From: Chitinophagaceae bacterium
GTDB lineage: Bacteria > Bacteroidota > Bacteroidia > Chitinophagales > Chitinophagaceae
Assembly: GCA_026415715.1 (NCBI GenBank)
Contig: JAOAGO010000005.1
Coordinates: 1-64,000 of the forward strand
Reading direction: 5' to 3'
DNA length: 64,000 bases
Shown here: positions 39,535-49,200 of the stretch, in pieces
How the letters are laid out: each line of letters starts with the position of its first letter
Position numbering within the stretch: the first letter of the stretch is position 1
Translations under genes and position numbers: made by a program
The notes under the pieces: generated by a model
What the model was told of the DNA's origin: nothing
The model's database searches: none
Seen by the model: only the letters and a program-made list of their open reading frames with translations

Positions 39535-41867
39535 CTGATGGCCAGCTGCAGCTGATCGGCGTCTCTCCAGCGCTTGTATCCAAACCAGCGATTTTGTACG
39601 GCGCTGTTATTCGGGGATGGACTGGGATCTTTTGCTTTAATGGAATAATCCAGCCTGATGACGAAAAATTTAAGATCAGCTCTCAACCCGGCGCCTACAC
39701 CTACCGCAATATCTTTTCCCAACCGGCTGAATTGAAATACTTCTTCCAACGGCCGGTTGGGTGCTTTTTTAACAAACCAGATATTTCCTATATCAGTAAA
39801 CAAAGCGCCTTCTACCGGAAAATCAAACAGCGTAAACATAGGGAAACGATATTCAATGTTGGCTTCCAGCTGAAGATCGCCGTAGCGGTCCGGCAGTCCG
39901 GTATTTCCAAAATCCCTGATATGCGACCCCGGCCCCAGTTTCCGAAGCGCCCAGGCACGCATACTGTTAGGCCCGCCGGCAAAATATTGTCTGAGAAGCG
40001 GAAGATTGTATCGCCTTCTTTCATTTACCGTAGATTCAAATTCATAGCCTACTCCGGTGAAAAAATGCAAAACCAGAGAAGATCTGGCGAATTGAATTTT
40101 CCGGGCAACCTCAACATCTATCTTGATAAAGCGAAACAGGTTGCTGTCTAAAAAAGGATTTCTGAAAAAGCCCGTGATGAGTCCGGAAGTTTCCAGACTG
40201 ACATTCGCCACATTCACGTGTTTGCCTTTACCTCCCGTAAAACGAAGTCCTGCAATGGCGGAAGTAATCAGCCCGTCGGCAAAAATATTTCGTAAAGCCG
40301 GGTTTTTGCCAAAGATGGAATCCAGCCGCGGCCGTGATTGAAAAGAAGTGTATTCAATGTTGGGTAAACGCAGATAGATGAGTTTTTTACCCAGCGGAAA
40401 TTCATAACCCCACGAAATATTGAAGTTGCTGAAGTTGTACAATAGCCTACGTTCTGTAATGGAACTGTTGAATGACAATATGCTGCGGAAACCCGTTCGG
40501 ACTTTTTCAGGAAGACGACTCATACGCGGCACAGGCCGGGGAAAGGAAATGCTGTGATTCAGCGTTAACTGCAGCGTTTGCAAAAAACGAACCAGGGTGG
40601 CCGTGTCCCTACCGGTTTCAATTCCGAAGCGCAGATTGGTTGAGGAAAGTCCTGAACTTTTGGCAAAATTCCGGTTCTGAAATCCCAGATTCAGCGCAAT
40701 ACCAAACAGGTTGCCCGAAATCACGGAATTGTTACGGCTTCCTTCCATATTGGCAGTAAACGAATATTTACGGGCTGGCGTAAGTTTGATATTAAAATCT
40801 GCCGTATCTGAATCGGGGCGGGGAAGGGCCTCAATATTTACAAGCCGCCAGGCGCCAATTGAATTGAGCCGGTTTATCGTACGGATATAATTTCGCTGAT
40901 CATAAACTTCACCCCTTTTGAGAAAAATGTTGTCAGGAAAAATTTTTGACTTGAAATTATTCTGATATGTTACGATTTTCAGATTTCTGAGATGCGTTTC
41001 TTTACGAGGGTTTTCGGTTGTATCGGCTGTGATGTCAGGATATACCGTGATATGGCCTATATGATATTGTATCAGCTTTGTGCTGTCGTATCCGGGTTTA
41101 AGGCGGATTTCCAGGTTGGCTGTCGGATTTTCTCTTCTTTTTCTCAATTCTTTCAGTAACTCCGCCTGTTCCAGCGGATCAAATGTGGGTCGCAAAAGTG
41201 AAATATTCAGCGTATCCCAAAGTCCGATCAGCTCTTCACGGCCAAAACGCATGTATCCGTGATTTCGCAAAAGCAAAACCAGTCGGTCTAATTCTTCTGA
41301 AACACTGCTTTTGGAAAATGCATCTCCTTTTTTGATGCGGGATTCCTGAAGGTGGTTCAACACCAGCTGCTGAACGGCGGGATGAAAAAACTGATATGAT
41401 AATGAATCTATCCGAACCGGCTTGCCGGGCTTAACCAGAAATGAAATTGTTGTGCGGTATTGATTTTGAGTAACTGTATCAACCTGTACGGTGTATGTTA
41501 TGGTATCCCGGAAATAGCCGAGAGATGTCAGTAATGCTTTCATGTATTGTACTGAACGATCAGCATATTCCGGAAGAAAAACCGGTGGCCGATTTAGCAC
41601 AGGACGATTGATTCCTTTATAAATGAATTTTCGCGTAGTCCTGACCCGTAAGCTGTCATCCAATTGTTTTTCTAATCGCGTTTCCAGTTCTTTTTTTTCC
41701 TGCCTGGTGAAATTTCCTTCTACGCTTACCGTATTTTTGAATACAAATGGTTTTTTTATAGGATAATTTCGGGGAACAACACCGCAGGACCATAAAGATA
41801 TACAAGCAATAACAATGAATAAAATGCATGCGGCATTGAACTGAAAATAACTTCGTCCCGATATCAT
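39516..41867 (-). CDS. BamA/TamA-family outer-membrane protein with N-terminal lipobox (TamL-like)
   Basis: Lipobox-like ISLWSCGVV; POTRA-like N-terminal repeats; C-terminal barrel with FAGGPNSMRAWALRKLGPG and LQLEANIEYRFPMF. Confidence 0.88.
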   Translation of the reverse strand: MISGRSYFQFNAACILFIVIACISLWSCGVVPRNYPIKKPFVFKNTVSVEGNFTRQEKKELETRLEKQLDDSLRVRTTRKFIYKGINRPVLNRPPVFLPEYADRSVQYMKALLTSLGYFRDTITYTVQVDTVTQNQYRTTISFLVKPGKPVRIDSLSYQFFHPAVQQLVLNHLQESRIKKGDAFSKSSVSEELDRLVLLLRNHGYMRFGREELIGLWDTLNISLLRPTFDPLEQAELLKELRKRRENPTANLEIRLKPGYDSTKLIQYHIGHITVYPDITADTTENPRKETHLRNLKIVTYQNNFKSKIFPDNIFLKRGEVYDQRNYIRTINRLNSIGAWRLVNIEALPRPDSDTADFNIKLTPARKYSFTANMEGSRNNSVISGNLFGIALNLGFQNRNFAKSSGLSSTNLRFGIETGRDTATLVRFLQTLQLTLNHSISFPRPVPRMSRLPEKVRTGFRSILSFNSSITERRLLYNFSNFNISWGYEFPLGKKLIYLRLPNIEYTSFQSRPRLDSIFGKNPALRNIFADGLITSAIAGLRFTGGKGKHVNVANVSLETSGLITGFFRNPFLDSNLFRFIKIDVEVARKIQFARSSLVLHFFTGVGYEFESTVNERRRYNLPLLRQYFAGGPNSMRAWALRKLGPGSHIRDFGNTGLPDRYGDLQLEANIEYRFPMFTLFDFPVEGALFTDIGNIWFVKKAPNRPLEEVFQFSRLGKDIAVGVGAGLRADLKFFVIRLDYSIKAKDPSPSPNNSAVQNRWFGYKRWRDADQLQLAISYPFVL

Positions 41868-41882
41868 AAATAAGTTTGCAGT

Positions 41883-42614
41883 ATGCTCAGTAAATCAAAA
41901 CTCAAATATATCCAAAGTTTAGGCCAGAAAAAATTTCGCGACAAAGAGAATGTTTTTGTAGCCGAAGGGCCTCGCATTATAGAGGAATGGATACAAAGCA
42001 TACCGCATCAGATAATGGAAATTTATGCTGTTAGCGATTGGCTGTCGGAGAACGAATCTTCTTTAAAAAATATTTTACATTATGAAGTTTCGGAAACCGA
42101 ATTAAAAAAAATTTCACAACTCACCACACCTCAGAAGGTGTTGGCATTGGTAAAAAAATTTTCATACCAAACCCCTTTACCTGCCGAAAAAAAAATTACA
42201 CTGGCGCTCGATACCGTGCAAGACCCCGGCAACCTGGGTACGATTATTCGTATTGCCGACTGGTTTGGTGTTCATCAAGTCGTTTGCAGTCAGGATACGG
42301 CAGATGTGTATAATCCGAAAACAATTCAGGCCAGCATGGGAAGTCTGTCCAGAGTGCCGGTTATTTACACTGAGCTTTCCGAATGGATTGCCCGCCAGCC
42401 GGCAAAAATTTTTTCTGCTACCTTAAATGGCGAAAATCTTTTTCAATTCAAAAAAATTTCTGAAGGCATAGTCATTATCGGCAATGAAGCACGGGGAGTG
42501 AGAGAGGAACTGCTGCAATTATCGCATCATCACATTACTATACCAAGGAAAGGAAAAGCCGAATCGCTCAATGCTGCCGTTGCTACAGGCATCATTCTTT
42601 CGCATTTCGTATAA
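41883..42614 (+). CDS. TrmH/SpoU family rRNA/tRNA methyltransferase
   Basis: LALDTVQDPGNLGTIIRIADWFGV, QASMGSLSRVPV, IVIIGNEARGVREELL, IPRKGKAESLNAAVATGIILSHF. Confidence 0.94.
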   Translation: MLSKSKLKYIQSLGQKKFRDKENVFVAEGPRIIEEWIQSIPHQIMEIYAVSDWLSENESSLKNILHYEVSETELKKISQLTTPQKVLALVKKFSYQTPLPAEKKITLALDTVQDPGNLGTIIRIADWFGVHQVVCSQDTADVYNPKTIQASMGSLSRVPVIYTELSEWIARQPAKIFSATLNGENLFQFKKISEGIVIIGNEARGVREELLQLSHHHITIPRKGKAESLNAAVATGIILSHFV

Positions 42615-42686
42615 AAGGTTTGCTTTTGAATTTACTGGCTAAAAAATGAAATCCCGAAAATCTTTACTTATTCCCGAAAAATCAGA

Positions 42687-43922
42687 TTACCGGAAATGTA
42701 TAGCCTGCACAGGTTGCACTTTTTTAACCAAAAGTGAAGGAATCAGCAAAACGCACATTGTAATAAAGAGTGCGCCAAAACAGATCAACGCTACCTGCCA
42801 GCCAATAATCTGTACTTCTACGGTACTGATGTAGTAGGCTTCTTCCTTTAAAGTCAGAAATCCGGTTTTCATTTGAGCCCATAACAGGACAAGTGCCAGA
42901 ATGGCGCCCAGCGAAATTCCCGTTGCCGATATAATTGCAGCGTGATGTAAGAAAATTTTTTGTACGGTAAAGTCGGTTGCACCCAACGACTTCAGTACGC
43001 CAATCATTCGAACTCGTTCCAACACCAGTATCAGAAAACAGGTTATTAGGTTTATGACGGCAACAACGGAAATGATAATCAGCAATACCATTGTATTTTT
43101 ATCCTGCAAGGCCAGCCAGTCAAAGATATTCGGCGAAATATCCCGGGCTGTCAGCGTATTCCAGGTTGGCGGAAAATCGGGTAGTTCATAGAGGGCAGAA
43201 GAAGCTGCTTCCATGTTACGGTAGTTATCAATAAAAATTTCATAACCGCTGATTTCATCTTCGTTCCATTCGTTGAGCCGTTGTATCAGTTTCATGTCGG
43301 CCAGGGCAAAGGTTTTATCATATTCTTCAATACCGGTTTTATAAATGCCCGCAATAGTGAGTTTATCGGGTCGCAACGAACCGTCCGGTCTGATAAAATA
43401 GATGAGTACTTTATCATTCAGTTTTAACTTCAGCCGTTCGGCAGTTACGGAGGAAAGGACAATTTCGCGACTGTAGGTTGAATCGTTATACCGGAGCGGT
43501 CTTCCTTGTTTGATAAAAGACAAAAGGTGCGAAAAATCTTCTTCGCTGCGCAGTCCTTTGACGATTACACCTTCCAGATCTTCCCTGGTTTTTAAAATAG
43601 CATATCGGTTGGCATAGGGGTGGATGCCCTTTATATAGGGTAACTTCCGGATTTTTTGCTCCAGTGTATCATTTTTTAAAATCGGCGTTTCTTCGGCAAT
43701 GATGGAACGGTCGGGTTCTTTTTCCACAATCCGGAGATGGCCGATAAAGCTGAAAACTTTCTGGCTGACTTTATTTTTGAAACCATTAGCTAAGGAAACG
43801 GCAATAATCATAATCATTACACTGATAGCCGTGGCGGCAATGGCCAGGCGAATGATAAAGCGGGAAAATGATTTTTGCCGGCTAAAAGCGATACGTTTTG
43901 CTATGAAACTTGCAACGTCCAA
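42687..43922 (-). CDS. ABC transporter permease, FtsX/LolC-LolE-like
   Basis: FIAKRIAFSRQKSFSRFIIRLAIAATAISVMIMIIAVSLANGF, MIGVLKSLGATDFTVQKIFL. Confidence 0.88.
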   Translation of the reverse strand: MDVASFIAKRIAFSRQKSFSRFIIRLAIAATAISVMIMIIAVSLANGFKNKVSQKVFSFIGHLRIVEKEPDRSIIAEETPILKNDTLEQKIRKLPYIKGIHPYANRYAILKTREDLEGVIVKGLRSEEDFSHLLSFIKQGRPLRYNDSTYSREIVLSSVTAERLKLKLNDKVLIYFIRPDGSLRPDKLTIAGIYKTGIEEYDKTFALADMKLIQRLNEWNEDEISGYEIFIDNYRNMEAASSALYELPDFPPTWNTLTARDISPNIFDWLALQDKNTMVLLIIISVVAVINLITCFLILVLERVRMIGVLKSLGATDFTVQKIFLHHAAIISATGISLGAILALVLLWAQMKTGFLTLKEEAYYISTVEVQIIGWQVALICFGALFITMCVLLIPSLLVKKVQPVQAIHFR

Positions 43923-44015
43923 ATGAAATTTCCGGTCTTTTGAGTATATTTTCAGGTAAAATTAGTTTTTCATCGGGAAATATCTTACATTGTCAAATCG
44001 AAATTCAGGCATGGA

Positions 44016-45308
44016 ATGAAGAATCTTCTCAATATTAATTATGTTTTGTTTTGTCTTTCGTTTCATTTTTCATTCATAACTCAGGCCCGGTCGCCAGACA
44101 GTATTTATTTTTCAAACATACGGTCAGTGAAGTTATATAAGTCAGGCGATTTGTATTCATATCCGGTCATCACTTTAAACGGGAACGATAAGCTGGAACT
44201 TCATTTTGATGATATGGACGGGGATGTCAAATTTTACTACTACAGTTTTCAGTTATGCGATGCCGACTGGCGACCGGCAAACGTGCAGGCTTTTGATTAC
44301 ATAAGAGGATTTCTCAGCAATCGTATTACGACATACAGGATGTCGTCTTTAATTTCTACACGCTATACACATTATATGGCTGTTATTCCGGAAAGGAATT
44401 CAGTCCCGTCCCGCGGTGGAAACTATTTACTGAAAGTATATCTGAACGATGATACCACTAAAATTGCTTTTACCCGAAGATTTCTGGTAGTGAATTCAAA
44501 AGTGCAGGTCAGCGGTTTCATTACTCAGCCTTATAATGCCCGTTGGTTTCGCACCCATCAGCGCATACAGGCTCAGGTGATTCCTATGCAGGGGAAAATT
44601 CAAATCATTTCTCCACAGGATTTAAAAATGGTAATCGTTCCGAATTACATCTGGAAGCAATCACAATATTTTGACCGTCCCACGTTTTTCAGGGGAAATT
44701 TTTTTGAATACAGTGATGAAGAAGCCGGCACATTTCCGGCCGGAAAAGAATGGCGTTGGGTGGATTTACGGAGCCTGCGCATACGCAGCGAGCGAATGCT
44801 GAAGATTATAGACAGCGACACTTCGAAAAGGATTGATGTGTACGTGAATCCCGATTCCGAGCGCAGCCATCAGTTATACGTTTATTTCAGAGATTATAAC
44901 GGGCTTTTTTCTATTGAAAACCGTGACCAGCCAAATGCTTTTTGGCAAAGCGAATATGCATGGGTTCATTTTACCTATGTGCCCAAAGGTAACAGAGCCT
45001 ATCCCGGAAAAAATGTTTACATTTTCGGCGAACTGACTCAATATGAATGCAACGAAAACTCAAGAATGACATTTAATGAGGAAAAAGGTGTTTATGAAAA
45101 AGCGCTCTACTTAAAGCAGGGATTTTATAATTATAACTATGTAACCGTGCCGGACAATCAAACCGGAAATATTTCTTACGAATTTACCGAAGGAAATTTT
45201 TGGGGCACTGAAAATGCATATATGCTACTGGTTTATTTCAGGCCTCCCGGCGCAAGAGCCGATGAGTTGGTGGGTTATGCCTTGCTAAATTCTTTTTTTC
45301 AGCAATAA
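44016..45308 (+). CDS. DUF5103 / type IX secretion system plug-protein-like
   Basis: FDDMDGDVKFYYYSFQLCDADWRPANVQAFDYIRGF, WVHFTYVPKGNRAYPGKNVYIFGELTQYECNENSRM. Confidence 0.82.
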   Translation: MKNLLNINYVLFCLSFHFSFITQARSPDSIYFSNIRSVKLYKSGDLYSYPVITLNGNDKLELHFDDMDGDVKFYYYSFQLCDADWRPANVQAFDYIRGFLSNRITTYRMSSLISTRYTHYMAVIPERNSVPSRGGNYLLKVYLNDDTTKIAFTRRFLVVNSKVQVSGFITQPYNARWFRTHQRIQAQVIPMQGKIQIISPQDLKMVIVPNYIWKQSQYFDRPTFFRGNFFEYSDEEAGTFPAGKEWRWVDLRSLRIRSERMLKIIDSDTSKRIDVYVNPDSERSHQLYVYFRDYNGLFSIENRDQPNAFWQSEYAWVHFTYVPKGNRAYPGKNVYIFGELTQYECNENSRMTFNEEKGVYEKALYLKQGFYNYNYVTVPDNQTGNISYEFTEGNFWGTENAYMLLVYFRPPGARADELVGYALLNSFFQQ

Positions 45309-45357
45309 CCAAGGTATAAATAAATGTACCTCCGGTTCATTTTCTTCTAAAAAAATA

Positions 45358-45365
45358 TATCTTTG
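45358..45365 (+). promoter_or_regulatory. Candidate -7 box (TATCTTTG) of SRP RNA
   Basis: TAnnTTTG match ending 4 nt before the RNA. Confidence 0.5.
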
Positions 45366-45369
45366 CGCT

Positions 45370-45463
45370 GGCAGGTCTTACACGACCAGCTCCCGCTGAA
45401 CCCTCCCAGGGCCGGAAGGCAGCAAGAGTAGGTGGTTGAGCGGTGCGATGTAATCAGCCTGCC
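45370..45463 (+). ncRNA. ffs: Small signal recognition particle RNA (4.5S-type)
   Basis: GGCAGG/CCTGCC closing helix, conserved domain IV core CCCAGGGCCGGAAGGCAGCAAGAGTAGG, followed by a T7 tail. Confidence 0.93.
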
Positions 45464-45548
45464 TTTTTTTAATTTACAATATCTTACAATCAGAAAAGAC
45501 CCACTTACTTGCTTGCCTCAAGGTGTAACTTTTTAAAATTAATTTCTC

Positions 45549-46202
45549 ATGAAATTTTTTATTGATACGGCAAATCTGGACCAGATACGCGAAGCCAACG
45601 AACTGGGAATTTTAGACGGCGTAACTACCAATCCTTCCCTGATGGCCAAAGAAGGCATTAAAGGAGAGCAAGCCATATTTCAACACTATAAAACGATTTG
45701 TGAACTGGTGGACGGTGATGTCAGCGCTGAAGTAATTTCTACGGATTATAAAGGAATTCTGGATGAAGCACAAAAGTTAGCCGATATTCACCCGAATATC
45801 GTTGTGAAGGTGCCAATGATAAAAGATGGGGTGAAAGCTATAAAATGGCTGAGCGAAAACGGAATTAAAACCAACTGTACTTTGGTTTTTTCGGCCGGCC
45901 AGGCCATACTGTGCGCAAAAGCCGGAGCTACCTATGTATCGCCCTTCATCGGTCGCATTGATGACAGCGGGTGGGATGGTGTACAGCTGATTGAGCAGGT
46001 AAAACACATATATACCGTACAGGGATTTGAAACTAAGGTGCTGGCTGCATCAATCCGTAATCCGAATCATATCATCCGTTGTGCCGAAGCCGGCGCCGAT
46101 GTCTGTACCTGTCCGCTTGATTCTATCATGGGACTTCTCAAACACCCTTTAACCGATATCGGGCTGGCTAAGTTTCTGGAAGACGCGAAAAAGACCGTTT
46201 GA
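45549..46202 (+). CDS. Fructose-6-phosphate aldolase / transaldolase-like (TalC/FsaA family)
   Basis: MKFFIDTANLDQIREANELGILDGVTTNPSLMAKEG, VVKVPMIKDGVKAIKWL, GATYVSPFIGRIDD. Confidence 0.95.
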   Translation: MKFFIDTANLDQIREANELGILDGVTTNPSLMAKEGIKGEQAIFQHYKTICELVDGDVSAEVISTDYKGILDEAQKLADIHPNIVVKVPMIKDGVKAIKWLSENGIKTNCTLVFSAGQAILCAKAGATYVSPFIGRIDDSGWDGVQLIEQVKHIYTVQGFETKVLAASIRNPNHIIRCAEAGADVCTCPLDSIMGLLKHPLTDIGLAKFLEDAKKTV

Positions 46203-46282
46203 GGTTCTGAATTTTTTCTACAAAATTTACGAATTCAGGTTTTAAAATTTTTTTTAATTTCGTAGGAGAAAAAATTCTTCCT

Positions 46283-49200
46283 ATGAATAAAAAATTTTTT
46301 TTATTAATTCCAATCTTAATTGCCTCCTACTTTCCAATTAATCAAAATGTTTATAAAGAAAAGAATGAAGTTGATAAAACTTTGAACAATCAGTTAAAAT
46401 CAGGTATTCCATTCAACGTTCCGTATCAGGGAATCGAAAAAGAATACAGATCCGACAAAATAAATTTCAAGCATTGGTTTTCAGAAATTCGGAATAATAT
46501 CCTGCAATCGGAATATTATATCCGCTGGCAGAAGGCTTACGGATGTTATTCCTCTCCAAACAGATTACAGAATTTGCGTTTTTTTTATTATGAAGACGGG
46601 TATGCAGTCTCGCCGAGAGCGATTAGAATTTTAACAGAAAAAAATAAATTATATAAGGGCGAAAAAGAAATACAATATAAAGATGAAGAAGATTGGCAAA
46701 TCAAATTTTTTATTGATAAAAAATGGCGGTCAGGAGGAAAATGGAGTATTGAAGGGAATAAAGCTGAATACATAATGCCACATATGACGATACAGTATCT
46801 GAATAATATGGAGGGAATGCGACAGAATTTTATTTTAAATCAAAAAATTTCCGGGAAAATTGAAATTAAAGTGTCATTAAAAACCTTACAGAAATATAAG
46901 GTTTTTTCTGATAAAATAGTATTCTTTCATCATAAAACTAATAGACCGATCCTGGAATACAGAGATCTGAAAGTATGGGATGCAGAACATAAATTGTTAA
47001 AGGGATATTTTAAAAAAATACACAGAGGATTCAAAATTGTTGTAGAAGCTGCTGATGCGGTTTTTCCAGTAACAATTGATCCGTTAAACACTACACCTTC
47101 TGCCATAATTGAAGGAAATCAGAATGATGCCGGTCTCGGAGTATCTGTTTCTTCAGCAGGAGATGTTAATGGAGACGGATACAGTGATATTATTGTTGGG
47201 GCTTATCAATACGATAACGGAAATACAGATGAAGGAGCAGCATTTATATTCCAGGGTTCATCTTCAGGTATTAATACTAGCCCCGCAGCTCAATTAGAGG
47301 TAAATCAGGATAATGCATGGTTTGGTGCTTCGGTTTCCTTAGCCGGAGATATAAACGGAGATGGTTATGGTGATGTTATTGTTGGAGCACCTCAATATGA
47401 TAATGGGAATACTGATGAGGGAGCTGCCTTTTTGTTTCATGGTTCTGCTACCGGAATTAATACCAGTTATTCAACATTATTAGATGGCAATCAAGATGGT
47501 GCAAATCTGGGCCCAGTGTCTACTGCCGGTGATGTGAATGGAGACGGATACAGTGATGTGATTGTGGGAGTTCCTTACTTTGATAACGGCAATTTAAACG
47601 AAGGCCAGGTAAGAGTTTATCATGGATCATCATCAGGATTAAACAGCACCCCAACCACAATACTGGAAAGCAACCAGGATGGCGCTGAGATGGGTTGGGA
47701 TGTTTCTGCGGCAGGAGACGTTAACGGCGACGGCTTTTCTGACATCATTATCGGTATCCCTAAATTTGATAATGGTCAAAACAACGAAGGGATTTGTCAA
47801 ATCTATCATGGCTCTAATACCGGATTAAATTCAACACCAGCAACTACGCTGGAAATGAATCAAAGTGATGCAGATTTCGGATTTTCTGTTTCCACAGCAG
47901 GAGATGTGAATGGAGATGGATATAGCGATATAGTTGTCGGAGCTCCCTTATATGACAATGGACAAACTGATGAAGGAACAGCGTTTGTTTATCATGGATC
48001 TTTCTCCGGAACAAACGCTACCCCGTCCTCAACTTTGGATATGAATCAAACAGATTCAAGATTTGGACATGCTGTTTCTGTAGCCGGTGATTTAAATGCA
48101 GACGGGTATAGCGATATTATCGTCGGCGCTGAATATTATGAAAATCCGGAACCTAATGAAGGCGCATTTTTTATATATACCGGAAGTTCGGGAGGGATAA
48201 CGAACAATCCTGCTGTATCGGTTGAAAGTAATGCTTCTAATACCTTCCTGGGGTTTGCGGTAGCCTCTGCAGGAGATGTAAATGGTGATGGAATGAGTGA
48301 TGTGGTTGTAGGCGGAGACGGTTTTACAAACGGTCAAACCGACGAAGGGGCCGCATTTGTATATCATGGAACCACCAGTGGAATTAATACACTGGAAGCT
48401 GATACATTGGAAAGTAATCAGTCAGAATCCTACTTTGGCATTTCAGTCAACACGGCAGGTGATGTGAATGGCGACGGGTACGACGATGTTATTGCAGGTG
48501 CATGGCTATATGATAACGGGGAAACGGATGAAGGAGCTGCCTTTATTTATCACGGAAGTATATCAGGAATAAACACGAGTCCGGCTCTTATGATTGAAAG
48601 CAATCAAGCCGGAGCTGGATTCGGATCTTCCGTTTCCTCAGCCGGCGATGTGAACGGAGACGGATACAGTGATATAATTGTTGGCGCTTTTTTATACAGT
48701 AACCCCGAAAATCAGGAAGGAAGAGTATATGTTTATCATGGTTCAGCCTCGGGCGTAAATAGTACACCCGCTGCCACTATGGAAAGCAATCAAAACGGCG
48801 CATGGTTTGGATTCGTTTCTTCAGCCGGCGATATAAACGGAGATGGATATAGCGATGTTATTGCTGGAGCTCCGTTATATGATTTCGATTTAACCGATGA
48901 AGGCGGTGCATTTCTGTATTATGGCAGTTCAACTGGAATTAATACAAATCCTGCAGTAAGCCTGGAAGGAAATCAAACCGATTCATATTTTGGTTTAAGT
49001 ATCTCTGCGGCCGGAGATGTAAACGGCGATGGATACGGGGACATCATTATTGGAGCACCATTACATGATAATGGTCAAACCGATGAGGGAAGGATATATA
49101 TATATCATGGATCTTCAACAGGGATTTCAAGCACGCCTTCTGCAACCAGGGAAAGCGATATAAACAGTGCTGGTTTTGGCAGATCCGTTTCCTCGGCCGG

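Noticed and set aside
46207-46238. CTGAATT/AATTCAG hairpin after the transaldolase-like gene
   Set aside because: 17-nt or longer loop and only a short T-run; plausible weak terminator but not supported enough to list.
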